Assembly (NCBI GenBank): GCA_045617585.1 | Contig: JAZLIW010000176.1 | Location: forward strand, 1 to 42,264 | Length of the DNA stretch: 42,264 nt | Direction: 5' to 3' | Source: CAKRZE01 sp045617585 | GTDB taxonomy: Bacteria > Bacillota > Clostridia > Oscillospirales > CAG-272 | Shown here: piece after piece, positions 9,654 to 17,806 of the stretch | Layout of the letters: each line of letters opens with the position of its first letter | Numbering within the stretch: the stretch's first letter is position 1 | Program-made: the position numbers and the translations under genes | The notes under the pieces: model-generated | The model's database searches: none | What the model was told of the DNA's origin: nothing | What the model saw: only the letters and a program-made list of their open reading frames with translations

Positions 9654-11549
9654 TCAGTCGAGGTTGCGGTTTCTGCGGTAGCCGTTCCAGACGACCTCGA
9701 AGGGATCGGAGGTATCCGGGATCGGGCGGACGGGACGCCAGGAGACGGTCGGCGTGCCGTCACGGAAAGAAACCGTCTGGATCCGGTCGGCGGCGTTTCC
9801 GCCCGGCGCGGTTTCCGGCGGCAGGAAGCGGAAGGAATCGGGCATGCCGTGCCGCAGAACGCCCTCCGGTGAGAGCGTGATCGCCGAGCCGCGGGAGGAA
9901 CCGACGGTCTCCGCGTAATCGAGCATGGCGGCAAGGACCGCCCGCTGCACGGTCAGCAGATCCCGGTACCGGAGCGCGGACAGAACGTCCTTCGTCCGTA
10001 CGGTCTCCTCAAACGAGGCAAGCTTCTCTCCGACGCGGCAGGCAAGGGAACGGACAGACGCGGCGGCGCGGATCGCCCCCGCATAACGGCTCATGTCCCG
10101 TCTTGCCTCCGCGATCGGGCAGTTTTCCCCGCCCGAAGCGAGCCGGTCACGGAAGCGGAGAAACGCGTTCACGGCTTCCTTCGCCGCAGCGTCAAACGCC
10201 GCTTCTCTGCCCGCGGGCGCATCCGTATAGGACAGATGCTCGGCAGCGCGGAGCGCCCCGACCTGCCCGGCGTTCAGAGCGCTGCCGCCCGGGCGGCGGA
10301 TACCGTGCGTCCCGGCACATTCGCCGACGGCGTAGAGCCCGCGGACGCAGGTCTGCCAGCGGTGATCGACCGAGATGCCGCCGTTGTTGTGCTGTGCGCA
10401 GAGCGCGATCTCAAGTTTTTCTTTTTCCAGCTCCACGCCCTTCGATCGGTACAGCTCGATCGCGGGCGCATTCATGCGGCGCAGCCGTTCGATCGGGGTA
10501 CCGAAGCAGGCGCCGCATTTATCAAGATAGCCGTACGCCTCCGGAGAGAGGCGGGAGAAATCGATCCGTTCGAGCCCGAACGGATTTTTCGTATAGTCGA
10601 GATAAACCCGTTTCCCCTGCCCGGTCTCACGGCAGACGAGCAGATCGATCACGGAGGAGCCGGAAAGGACCTTCGCGGAATCGAAGGGCCACTGATACCC
10701 CTTCAGAAAGACGGCGGAAAGCGCCTCGTAGGGGTCGGCGAAAAAGTCGGTCAGGAATTCCCGCTCTTCCCCGTCCTCTCCCACCGAGAGAAACCGGGGC
10801 AGGACCTGCATATAGGTCCCGGATACGTTCCAGCGCGGGGAGACCGAGGCAAGGCCGTACTGCCACTCGGTCATATTCTGCAGCGACGCGCCCGCATCGA
10901 GCGCGAGCCCGGTCGACCCCGCCTGCGAGACCGGATACACGCTGTCCGCGTAGATCCCGGCAGGACCTCCGGTCGCGAGAACGACGGCGTCGGCACGGAA
11001 AACGGTCGGTTCTCCCGCCGGGTCGGTGCAAAGCAGACCGAGCACGCCGTTTTCATCCTTCAGGATCCGGACGGCGGTCAGACGGTCGTACAGCGGGATA
11101 CCGCGCTCCTCCGCTCGTTTTTCCAGCGCCTCGGTCATGAACTTCGAGGTCAGCGGTCCCGCGGAGGTCGCACGTGCGCAGGGATCGTGGTCGGTCTTGT
11201 AGCCGGTATAGCAGCCGTATCTGTCGGTCGGGAACGGGACGCCCGCCGCGCAGAGATCGAGGAAGCAGCGCACCGAAAGCGCCGCCTCACAGAGCGCGTT
11301 GTCCCCGTCGACGGCACCTCCCGCGAAGAGGTCCGCCGCCATCGCGCGGACGCTGTCCGGCGCGTCCCCGGCGAGCGAAAGCTTATAGTAGGTCTGTTTG
11401 TCGCTGCCCGCGTTGCGTGAGGTACCGTCGTTCCTGCCCTCGGTCACGATCGCGACCGTCTTCTTTCCGAATTCACGGATCCGGTTCGCGGCGGCAAACC
11501 CGGCGGCGCCGGAGCCGACCACGACCGCGTCATAACGAAGGATCTCCAT
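9654..11549 (-). CDS. FAD-dependent oxidoreductase, fumarate reductase/aspartate oxidase-like flavoprotein
   Basis: 631 residues. The N-terminus carries the FAD dinucleotide-binding motif VVVGSGAAG (residues 9-17). Later come a second FAD contact (ATGGPAGIY), an AQHNNGGISVD block at the position of the HxxGG active-site region of fumarate reductases, and the C-terminal FAD motif GECAGTHG...GSALNAGQVGA. These place it in the succinate dehydrogenase/fumarate reductase flavoprotein superfamily. It has no signal peptide, so it should act in the cytoplasm. The ATG at 11549 overlaps the stop of the SDR gene by one base (TGATG), implying translational coupling; a GTG one codon earlier is possible. 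It is the last gene of the operon reading leftward from 15625. The substrate is unknown; its partners are an Old Yellow Enzyme and an SDR, suggesting a reductive pathway. Confidence 0.87.
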   Translation of the reverse strand: MEILRYDAVVVGSGAAGFAAANRIREFGKKTVAIVTEGRNDGTSRNAGSDKQTYYKLSLAGDAPDSVRAMAADLFAGGAVDGDNALCEAALSVRCFLDLCAAGVPFPTDRYGCYTGYKTDHDPCARATSAGPLTSKFMTEALEKRAEERGIPLYDRLTAVRILKDENGVLGLLCTDPAGEPTVFRADAVVLATGGPAGIYADSVYPVSQAGSTGLALDAGASLQNMTEWQYGLASVSPRWNVSGTYMQVLPRFLSVGEDGEEREFLTDFFADPYEALSAVFLKGYQWPFDSAKVLSGSSVIDLLVCRETGQGKRVYLDYTKNPFGLERIDFSRLSPEAYGYLDKCGACFGTPIERLRRMNAPAIELYRSKGVELEKEKLEIALCAQHNNGGISVDHRWQTCVRGLYAVGECAGTHGIRRPGGSALNAGQVGALRAAEHLSYTDAPAGREAAFDAAAKEAVNAFLRFRDRLASGGENCPIAEARRDMSRYAGAIRAAASVRSLACRVGEKLASFEETVRTKDVLSALRYRDLLTVQRAVLAAMLDYAETVGSSRGSAITLSPEGVLRHGMPDSFRFLPPETAPGGNAADRIQTVSFRDGTPTVSWRPVRPIPDTSDPFEVVWNGYRRNRNLD

Positions 11550-12298
11550 CACAGTTTTCTGATATGGAAGCCGCCGTCGATATCCAGCGACTGTCCGGTC
11601 ATATAGGGGAGCGCCCCGGTGCAGAGGGCAAACGCGGCCTTTGCGATATCCTCAGGCTGTCCCCAGCGGCCGATCGGCAGCAGACCGTTCCCGATCAGGG
11701 TGTCGTATTTTTCCTTCACGCCCGCGGTCATATCCGTCGCGATGATCCCGGGACGGATCTCGTTGACCGGGATGCCGTATTCGGCGAGGCGCTCGGCGAA
11801 GAGCGCGGTAATCATCGAGACCCCCGCCTTCGAGATGCAGTATTCCCCGCGGTTCACCGAGACCGCGTAAGCGGAGAGGGAGGACGTATTGCAGATATAG
11901 CCGCGGATCCCGCCCTCCGGGGGATTGTTCTTCATCACGTTGGCGACCGCCTGCGTCAGGAACAGCGTGCCCTTCGTGTTGATGTCCATCACGTAATCGT
12001 AGCTTTCCTCGGTCATTTCCAGTAAGTCGGCGCGCACCTTCGGGGCGACGCCCGCCACGTTGACGAGCACGTCGATCCTGCCGGTCTCCGCTTTTGCCGC
12101 CGCGACGAAGCGTTCCCGGTCCTCTTTGCACGCGACGTCGCCGCTCACGTAGTGAAAGGCGGGATGGTTCAGGATCCCCGCCGCCGTTTCGGCGCTCCTG
12201 CGGCCCATGCCGTAAACCGTGTATCCGGCGGCAAGAAAGATCTCCGCCACCGCTTTTCCGATGCCGCCGAGGCATCCCGTGACCATAACGGTTTTCAT
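11549..12298 (-). CDS. Short-chain dehydrogenase/reductase (SDR, FabG-like)
   Basis: 249 residues, normal for a classical SDR. The nucleotide-binding motif is TGCLGGIG (7-14), the structural NNAG motif reads NVAG (80-83), and the catalytic set is Ser140, Tyr153 and Lys157 (YCISK). IRPGIIATDM and the C-terminal MTGQSLDIDGG are typical of FabG-like reductases. It should interconvert a ketone and an alcohol with NAD(P)H in the cytoplasm. AAAGGA precedes the ATG at 12298, 15 bases after the stop of the Old Yellow Enzyme gene, and the stop overlaps the flavoprotein start. The operon context points to a specialised substrate rather than fatty acid synthesis. Confidence 0.9.
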   Translation of the reverse strand: MKTVMVTGCLGGIGKAVAEIFLAAGYTVYGMGRRSAETAAGILNHPAFHYVSGDVACKEDRERFVAAAKAETGRIDVLVNVAGVAPKVRADLLEMTEESYDYVMDINTKGTLFLTQAVANVMKNNPPEGGIRGYICNTSSLSAYAVSVNRGEYCISKAGVSMITALFAERLAEYGIPVNEIRPGIIATDMTAGVKEKYDTLIGNGLLPIGRWGQPEDIAKAAFALCTGALPYMTGQSLDIDGGFHIRKL

Positions 12299-12313
12299 TC
12301 TTTTTTTCCTTTC

Positions 12314-13627
12314 TTATTTGCCGAAGATCCGGCGATAAAGCTCGGTATAGAGCGGGTCGCGGATCACGCAGCCCGGTGTACCGCCCGGCGTGCGCATGAT
12401 CTCGGTGCATTTGGAGCAGGCGATGCAGCATTTTTCCTTTTTCATGCCGCCGTTCAGGATATCGCGCGCAAAATCGGGATACGCAAAGATCGTTCTGCCG
12501 TAGCCCGCAAGATCGAATCCGCCGTTTTCGATGAACGCTGCGGTCACGTTCGGTGAGACGGTGCCGAGGTAGGAAAGGCCGGAGCAGAGAAGCTTCATTT
12601 CCGGGACTGCCGCCTTCAGCTCAGCTGTCCCGTTCAGCATCCTTGCCACGCCAGCTATCGGATGTTCCTCCGGCTCGTACGCGCCGCGGACGAAGGGACG
12701 GTTGACGTGAGGATTGAAATACGGGTTGCCCATCGTCACGTCGACCAGCCGTACACCGAGCGCGTACAGTTCCTTCAGCACCCATTTTGCTTCCGTCAGA
12801 TCGGGTTCGATCCCCTGCCCCTCCTTCACGCCGAAGCCGTAAGGATAGGGGAAGCCGTCGTACGCGTTCATGCGCGTCGAAACGAGGAACGAGGAGGAGC
12901 AGACCTGCTTCGCGCCCGCGACGCTCTCGCGGAGCAGACGGGTCCGATTCTCCAGACTGCCGCCGTAGCGTCCTTCTCTCGTATAGGCGGAAAGCAGTTC
13001 GCAGTTCAGATACCGGTGGCAGCTCTTGATATCCACACCGTCGAAGCCCGCCTTTTCGGCAAGCGCGGCGCCGCGGACCAGCGCCTCTCCGACCCGGTCG
13101 AGATACTCGTCACTGACGATCCGGTCGTCGGAGATCGGGTGCCCCGCCTCAAAGATCGGGTTGTGATAGGCGATGAGCGGCGCAGGCGTGCCGTCCGGCT
13201 TGCTGTATCTGCCGGAATGGGTCGCCTGCATCACGACGAGGGGCGCGTACCCGTTTTTCTTCATCGAGCTCTCTCTGATCTCGTCGACCTCACGTTTGAA
13301 AGCGTCGAGGTTGTCCACGGTGATCCAGAGCTGACGGGGATTTGCCCTGCCCTCCCGCATCACGGCGGTCGCCTCGAACCAGATCAGCCCCGCGCCGCTC
13401 TCGGCGAGACGGACGTATCTCCGCTTCGTCAGCTCGTCCGGTCTGCCGTCCGCCGTCCCGTCGCAGCCCTCCATCGCCTGGCAGGCGATACGGTTGGGGA
13501 TCACCCGGTCTCCGACCGTGAGTGCGGTCCCGAGGACCGAAGTGTCGGCGGAATACGGCAGGCTGACCCCTGCCGCGGCGCACTGTTCCTCCAGCGCTTC
13601 TTTCGTATATACCACGCTTCGTTTCAT
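12314..13627 (-). CDS. NADH:flavin oxidoreductase (Old Yellow Enzyme family) with Fe-S cysteines
   Basis: 437 residues. The FMN TIM barrel shows PNRIACQAMEG near residue 45, the active-site QATHSGRYS (134-142), and the YTREGRYGGSLENRTR block (215-230) that marks 2,4-dienoyl-CoA-reductase-like members. The C-terminus has Cys400, 401, 404, 407 and 420, resembling the 4Fe-4S ligand set of that subfamily. The FAD/NADPH module that makes dienoyl-CoA reductase and bile-acid BaiCD/BaiH about 640-670 residues long is absent, so electrons must come from another protein, possibly the FAD flavoprotein encoded two genes downstream. Predicted to reduce an activated C=C bond. AAAGGA precedes the ATG; 15 bases separate it from the beta-helix lipoprotein gene. 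Confidence 0.88.
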   Translation of the reverse strand: MKRSVVYTKEALEEQCAAAGVSLPYSADTSVLGTALTVGDRVIPNRIACQAMEGCDGTADGRPDELTKRRYVRLAESGAGLIWFEATAVMREGRANPRQLWITVDNLDAFKREVDEIRESSMKKNGYAPLVVMQATHSGRYSKPDGTPAPLIAYHNPIFEAGHPISDDRIVSDEYLDRVGEALVRGAALAEKAGFDGVDIKSCHRYLNCELLSAYTREGRYGGSLENRTRLLRESVAGAKQVCSSSFLVSTRMNAYDGFPYPYGFGVKEGQGIEPDLTEAKWVLKELYALGVRLVDVTMGNPYFNPHVNRPFVRGAYEPEEHPIAGVARMLNGTAELKAAVPEMKLLCSGLSYLGTVSPNVTAAFIENGGFDLAGYGRTIFAYPDFARDILNGGMKKEKCCIACSKCTEIMRTPGGTPGCVIRDPLYTELYRRIFGK

Positions 13628-13642
13628 ATCGTTTTCCTTTCT

Positions 13643-15625
13643 TTATTTGCTCCTGACGCCGCTCTCCGCGTAGATCCTGCCTTCTTCCTCCTCGTCCTCC
13701 AGATAATTATCCTTGAAAACGTACTTCGGGGAAGAGGGCTCCAGCGGCTCAAGCATCGGCATATCGGGCGCCTTTGCTTCCTTTGCGTAGTTCAGATAGA
13801 TCTCGTTGAAATCACCCTTGTAAATATAATTTCGGTAGCAGTCGGTCAGCACGTTTTCGCTCACGGTGATGCCCTGCGCCCCGTTGTCGAGATAGATCCC
13901 GCCGTAATCGTTACGGACCTCCTCGATATAGTTCCCGCTGATCTCGGTCCCGTCGTTTCTGCCGAGGACGTAGATCCCGCCGCCGTCAAACATCACGTTC
14001 ATGATATCGGAGATCCGGTTGCAGCAGATCGTATTGTCGCGGAAGACGAAGCCGCCGTCCTCCTCGGTATAATACGTGCCGTTCATCTCCTGCCCGTTGA
14101 AGCCCCAGCCCCAGCCGAAGCTGATGCCGGTATAGGGCAGCCCGGACAGCGTGTTGTGGGAGACGTCGGTATCCCGGACGTATCCGACGATGATGCCGCA
14201 GCCGCTCGAATAGACCGAGGCGACGCCGGTGATCTTGTTGTCGGTCACGCTGACCTTTTCGGTCAGGCGATCCCGGTTCTTCTCAAACGAGGCGGCGTCC
14301 TTCGCGATCGCGTCGTGATATTCCGCGGTAAAGCCGCCGAGCATGATCCCGCTGCCCGCCGTATCGCGGAAAATGTTTCGTTCGATCGCGCTCTTTTTGA
14401 TCCCCTCGGAGAGGAACAGACCCGTGCTTCCCAGACACTCGAAGGTACAGGAGCGGAAGACCAGCCCCTCGGCGAAGGCGCCGGAGACCGCCGCTTCCGG
14501 CATCAGCCACTTGGTATTGTCAAACAGCGTGTCCGCCGTCATGCTGCGGTCCTTGTGGACGTTGCCCTGGATCGTAAGCAGCCCGTCGTCCGTCTCCGGA
14601 CGGAGCCAGGTCGAATAACGGAACGACAGATTTTCAAAGACCAGTCCCCGCACGGGCTCCTTTGCCGTCCCGCGGATCACGATCATCTCTTCAAGGGAGC
14701 CGAGCACGGCATCGGTCTTCGTCAGATCCTCGCCGTCCCGCGGCAGATAGTAAAGCTTCCCCGCTTCGGGGTCCAGATACCATTCGCCCGGCTCGTCGAG
14801 GAATTCGTAGGCGTTCTCAAGGAAGGCGAACTGATTCGCGTTGATCGCCGCGCCGCCGAGGCTCGCCGTCTCGTTGTAGGTCTTCCACGCGGGCTGGACC
14901 ATCGTGAACACGGTCCCCTTTCCCGACGTCTCCGCGCTCTTCACACGGACGCGGGATTCCGACCACATATTCCGGATCACGAGAACTGCGTCCTGCGGGC
15001 GGGCAAGGTCCTTTGCGATCGGGAGAGAGGTCGTCAGCGTCTCCCGGTCGAACGAGGCGGAATGCAGATCCTCCGCCGTACGCGCGAGCACCGCGCGCTT
15101 TCTCCCGACGAAAAAGTCCCGGGAGACGAAGTCCGTCCCTGCCCCCGCAAGATACCCCTTCACGTCCGCCGCGTAAATACCCTTTTCCGCGTCGTGAAGC
15201 GTCCACCCCTTCACGGGATACCCGCCGGAGATCTCGGCTTCCTCGCCCTCTGCGGCGATCCACGTCACGGTGTGCCCGTTCCTTCCGCCGTCCTCGGGAC
15301 CGAACGTCAGCGTCCCGTCAAGGAGATACGTCCCGCCTCGCAGGACCACCTTCACGTCGCTGCCGCCGTCGGCAGCCGCCGCGGCAAGTTCTTTTGCCTT
15401 TTTCAGCGTTGAGACCGGATGCGCTTCCGTTCCGTCGCCGTCGTCGCTGCCGTTGACCGGATCCGCGCAGAGCGTGATCCCGCCGTTCCCGATATCGGTC
15501 CCGCCCTGCGTCACGGCATCGGTTCCCCGCTCCGTTCCTCCCGCATTTTCCGCGCAGGACGCGGCAGACAGGAGCGTGAGCAGTGAAAGACCTGCGGCAA
15601 GAAGCCGCCGATAAGATCGTATCAT
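13643..15625 (-). CDS. Right-handed beta-helix lipoprotein, GH141/GH120-like
   Basis: 660 residues. Lipoprotein signal peptide with lipobox SAASC (Cys24), then a Gly/Thr-rich linker. The mature part begins with a parallel beta-helix cap (NGSDDGDGTEAHPVSTLKKA, then LRGGTYLLDGTLTF). A segment LDEPGEWYLDPEAGKLYYLP in the middle is characteristic of beta-helix glycosidases of the GH141/GH120 type. Repeated turns such as GIYLDNGAQGITVSENVL continue to the C-terminus. It should sit on the outer face of the membrane and act on a plant or host polysaccharide; family and activity are inference. Start at ATG 15625 after GGGAGG. It is the first gene of a four-gene operon whose other members are cytoplasmic redox enzymes, an unusual pairing. 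Confidence 0.85.
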   Translation of the reverse strand: MIRSYRRLLAAGLSLLTLLSAASCAENAGGTERGTDAVTQGGTDIGNGGITLCADPVNGSDDGDGTEAHPVSTLKKAKELAAAAADGGSDVKVVLRGGTYLLDGTLTFGPEDGGRNGHTVTWIAAEGEEAEISGGYPVKGWTLHDAEKGIYAADVKGYLAGAGTDFVSRDFFVGRKRAVLARTAEDLHSASFDRETLTTSLPIAKDLARPQDAVLVIRNMWSESRVRVKSAETSGKGTVFTMVQPAWKTYNETASLGGAAINANQFAFLENAYEFLDEPGEWYLDPEAGKLYYLPRDGEDLTKTDAVLGSLEEMIVIRGTAKEPVRGLVFENLSFRYSTWLRPETDDGLLTIQGNVHKDRSMTADTLFDNTKWLMPEAAVSGAFAEGLVFRSCTFECLGSTGLFLSEGIKKSAIERNIFRDTAGSGIMLGGFTAEYHDAIAKDAASFEKNRDRLTEKVSVTDNKITGVASVYSSGCGIIVGYVRDTDVSHNTLSGLPYTGISFGWGWGFNGQEMNGTYYTEEDGGFVFRDNTICCNRISDIMNVMFDGGGIYVLGRNDGTEISGNYIEEVRNDYGGIYLDNGAQGITVSENVLTDCYRNYIYKGDFNEIYLNYAKEAKAPDMPMLEPLEPSSPKYVFKDNYLEDEEEEGRIYAESGVRSK

Positions 15626-15659
15626 TCCATTCGTCCTCCCGGGTCATTTCATTTTTCCT

Positions 15660-15688
15660 ATTTTATCATACGCCGTGCGCCTTGTCAA
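15660..15688 (-). promoter_or_regulatory. Promoter of the beta-helix/redox operon
   Basis: Minus-strand TTGACA (15683-15688) and TAAAAT (15660-15665), 17-bp spacer, 34 bp upstream of the ATG at 15625. No other promoter was seen before 9654. Confidence 0.72.
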
Positions 15689-15790
15689 GATTTCAGCCCG
15701 AAAAGGGAGGAAGGTGACACGCGGTGACACGCGGAACCCCCCGAAAAAACGCCGGAAAAGCGGGAACGTTCTTCCTCCGGCAAGACGGGA

Positions 15791-15835
15791 GAAAAAAGGA
15801 AAAACGCCCGATGCGTCTTATTCATCAGGCGTTTT
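15791..15835 (-). terminator. Terminator downstream of the DtxR-type repressor gene
   Basis: A stem of about 12 bp with one mismatch (15801-15812 with 15822-15835, loop around CGTCTTATT) is followed on the minus strand by T-rich DNA (15791-15804). Confidence 0.75.
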
Positions 15836-15877
15836 CATACGCTCGTATGAGTTCCGTCACGACACGGTTCGATCCCG

Positions 15878-16246
15878 TCAGCCGCGATCCTTCGCCCGTC
15901 CTTTGATCGCCTCGAAGGTCTCGTCCGAGATATCGTGTTCGATCTTGCAGGCGTCGGCGGCAGCGGTCTCCTCCCCGACGCCGAGAGAAACGAGAAAATC
16001 CGTCAGGACCCTGTGCCGCACGTAGATCTTTTCGGCGATCCGCCGGCCGGCATCGGTCAGCGTGATCAGATTGTCGCGGTCCATCCCGATATAGCCGTCT
16101 TCCTTCAGCCTGCCCATGGCACGGCTGACGGAGGGCTTGGAGACCCCCATTTTTTCGGAGATATCGATCGAGCGTACGGGCATACCGTTTTCCGAAAGGA
16201 TCAGGATCGTTTCCAGATACATTTCCCCGGATTCAAACAGCCGCAT
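15878..16246 (-). CDS. DtxR-family iron-dependent repressor
   Basis: 122 residues. A winged helix-turn-helix (about 22-52, VRSIDISEKMGVSKPSVSRA) is followed by the metal-binding and dimerisation region. Candidate metal ligands are Met9 (GEMYLE), His78 (VRHRV), Cys100, Glu103 and His104 (DACKIEHDISDE). The Met and Cys at these places match DtxR/IdeR iron sensors rather than manganese-sensing MntR, which has acidic residues there. There is no C-terminal SH3 domain, giving the short form common in Firmicutes. Start at ATG 16246 after AAGGGGG; a TTG one codon earlier is less likely. It lies 1.4 kb from the feo promoter, which carries two DtxR-like operators, so feo is the probable target. Confidence 0.9.
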   Translation of the reverse strand: MRLFESGEMYLETILILSENGMPVRSIDISEKMGVSKPSVSRAMGRLKEDGYIGMDRDNLITLTDAGRRIAEKIYVRHRVLTDFLVSLGVGEETAAADACKIEHDISDETFEAIKGRAKDRG

Positions 16247-16277
16247 CAAAAAGCCCCCTTTTTTTCCGCTTTTCTAT

Positions 16278-16306
16278 ATCGTATCACAAATCCGGGCTTT
16301 TTGCAA
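16278..16306 (-). promoter_or_regulatory. Probable promoter of the DtxR-type gene
   Basis: Minus-strand TTGCAA (16301-16306) and TACGAT (16278-16283) with a 17-bp spacer, just after the serpin stop codon. It is a weaker match than most others here, and read-through from the serpin gene is also possible. Confidence 0.5.
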
Positions 16307-16334
16307 GTTTTTTCCGTTTTTTCTTCCGGTTCTT

Positions 16335-17546
16335 TTAACCCTGCCAGCATCCGAGGAACAGCGGCAGCCCGGTCGCGGCGTCGGCGATCACGTAGACGAA
16401 GGGACGGTCAAGGATCACTTCCTTCTGACCGACGACCTCACATTCCTCGTCGACCAGCGCCCACGTGACCGCGGCGGCCTTCGTTCCCTCCCGATTGACC
16501 TCGACGAAGGTCTGCTGCTCCACGGCTTCGAGATACAGCCCTTCTTCTTCCGCCATCGAGGAGAAATCCGCCTCACCGTTAAACGCCTTTGTGATCCCCA
16601 TCGCCTGCAGCGCGGGCTTCAGATCCAGATGACAGCTCCCCGTGAATTCCGGCAGAAGGACCGTGACCGCCGCGTTTTCTCTTCCGCTCCAGAGCGCGGC
16701 GTAATCCTCTGCGGTCATTTCGGTCACGTCCGCGCCATCCTTCGGCAGGAAGGCGGCAAAGGAATACGCCCCGCCGCGGTATGCCTTGGCAAAGCCGTAG
16801 AACCGGTCGTTTTCCATCCACGTTTTCTCCTCGGAGGAAAGCATCGTGACCGTCAGGTCCTTCCCGCTTCCCGCATGGAACGTGCGGTCCTTCAGGACCT
16901 GATCGGTATGATACGGCTCCTCCCACTTTGCGTCGAACGCGACCGCGCTGAGCAGCGCCATCACGGTATTGCCGTCAAGCTCGAGCGGGAGAGAGGGGAT
17001 CATGCCGTCCGTCTTCCGGTCCGCCCAAAGATCGATATCCTTTTTCGTACGTTCGTCAAAGGGCGCGCAGTAGACCTCCGCGCCGTACCAGTCTGCGTTG
17101 GTCTGAAGGAACGACTCCTTCGGCACCACCTCCCCTTCGCGGTACCAGACGGAGGAAGCGGCGGAAAATCTGCTGTCCTTCCCGTTTTTCAGCGACGAGA
17201 CAAAGGCGTACAGACTGCGGTTCATCGTGTCCCGGTCGATCCCGAACGCTCTTTCCGTCTCGGCGAGTGTCTCTCCGCCCATGCCGTTTTCGACCATGCC
17301 GAGGCAAAGAAGCGCGGAAATCGGAGAGAGGAGCGTACTGCCCGCTTCCGTTTTTTCATAAAGTCCGAACGCGAAGCCGAGATACGCCCCGGGGAATGCC
17401 TCCGCAACCGCGCCGGGATCGGTCTCTTTTCTCTCATACCCTGCCGAGACCTCCACCGCGGAGATCTTCAGACAGGAGGGCAGCGGGAGCAGAACGGCAA
17501 GCAGCAGGCAAAGCAGCGCCGCGGGTCTTCCATTACGATGTTTCAT
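16335..17546 (-). CDS. Secreted lipoprotein serpin (serine protease inhibitor)
   Basis: 403 residues from ATG 17546 (AAAGGA upstream). A lipoprotein signal peptide ends in LPSC (about residue 24), so the inhibitor would be anchored outside the membrane. The remaining length is normal for a serpin. Family signs: LLSPISALLCLGMVENG near the N-terminus, MALLSAVAFDAKWEEPY in the core, the hinge EGTKAAAVTW and the C-terminal block DRPFVYVI...GLPLFLG. The small-residue hinge (Thr at P14, then Ala-Ala-Ala) predicts a true inhibitor able to insert its loop. The scissile region reads ALVDEECEVV. Its exact P1 is uncertain because the loop is about three residues longer than in alpha-1-antitrypsin, but it is acidic with one Cys. 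Gut bacterial serpins are known to block host or microbial proteases. It is transcribed away from feoA. Confidence 0.92.
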   Translation of the reverse strand: MKHRNGRPAALLCLLLAVLLPLPSCLKISAVEVSAGYERKETDPGAVAEAFPGAYLGFAFGLYEKTEAGSTLLSPISALLCLGMVENGMGGETLAETERAFGIDRDTMNRSLYAFVSSLKNGKDSRFSAASSVWYREGEVVPKESFLQTNADWYGAEVYCAPFDERTKKDIDLWADRKTDGMIPSLPLELDGNTVMALLSAVAFDAKWEEPYHTDQVLKDRTFHAGSGKDLTVTMLSSEEKTWMENDRFYGFAKAYRGGAYSFAAFLPKDGADVTEMTAEDYAALWSGRENAAVTVLLPEFTGSCHLDLKPALQAMGITKAFNGEADFSSMAEEEGLYLEAVEQQTFVEVNREGTKAAAVTWALVDEECEVVGQKEVILDRPFVYVIADAATGLPLFLGCWQG

Positions 17547-17690
17547 ACTTTCATTTTCCTTTCCGGTTTCATTTCGTTCCCTGCCACGTTCCGAGGAAGG
17601 CCGGGATTCCTTTTCCGCCCGGTATACCGGGCATGTTTGCCGCACCGACCGGAGCGCGGCGGATTTTTTCGGAAATTTCGTCGGAATCTC
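17547..17690. other. Intergenic region upstream of the serpin gene
   Basis: Between the serpin start and the feo promoter. It contains a perfect 16-bp palindrome (17617-17632, GCCCGGTATACCGGGC). I could not fix a convincing serpin promoter. Confidence 0.5.
17617..17632. repeat. Perfect 16-bp palindrome, candidate operator of the serpin gene
   Basis: GCCCGGTATACCGGGC is its own reverse complement, with a TATA centre, 71 bp upstream of the serpin ATG. One such palindrome is not unlikely by chance in 42 kb, so function is only suggested by position. Confidence 0.4.
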
Positions 17691-17719
17691 TTGACAAGTT
17701 AGCCTCGGGTAACTATAAT
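17691..17719 (+). promoter_or_regulatory. Promoter of feoA-feoB
   Basis: Perfect TTGACA (17691-17696), 17-bp spacer and TATAAT (17714-17719). The spacer is filled by a DtxR-like operator and a second copy lies just downstream of the -10 box. Confidence 0.9.
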
Positions 17720-17744
17720 GATCTTACAGTTAGCCGAGGGCAAC
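17698..17744. promoter_or_regulatory. Two tandem DtxR-type operators over the feo promoter
   Basis: GTTAGCCTCGGGTAAC (17698-17713) and GTTAGCCGAGGGCAAC (17729-17744) are direct repeats offset by 31 bp, about three helical turns. Each is an imperfect inverted repeat. The first fills the -35/-10 spacer, the second covers the likely transcription start. GTTAGsC...TAAC resembles DtxR/IdeR-type boxes. Binding by the repressor encoded at 15878-16246 is inferred. Confidence 0.72.
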
Positions 17745-17806
17745 CGTGCCCGCCCGGAACGAACGGGGCCGGTCGTCCGATCCTTCGACTATATAGACGA
17801 AAAAAA

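Noticed and set aside
12314..13627. Bile-acid BaiCD/BaiH or full 2,4-dienoyl-CoA reductase
   Set aside because: The protein ends after the Fe-S cysteines and lacks the C-terminal FAD/NADPH module; no other bai genes are present.
15665..15688. TATGAT as the -10 box of the beta-helix operon
   Set aside because: The gap to TTGACA would be 12 bp. TAAAAT at 17 bp fits better.
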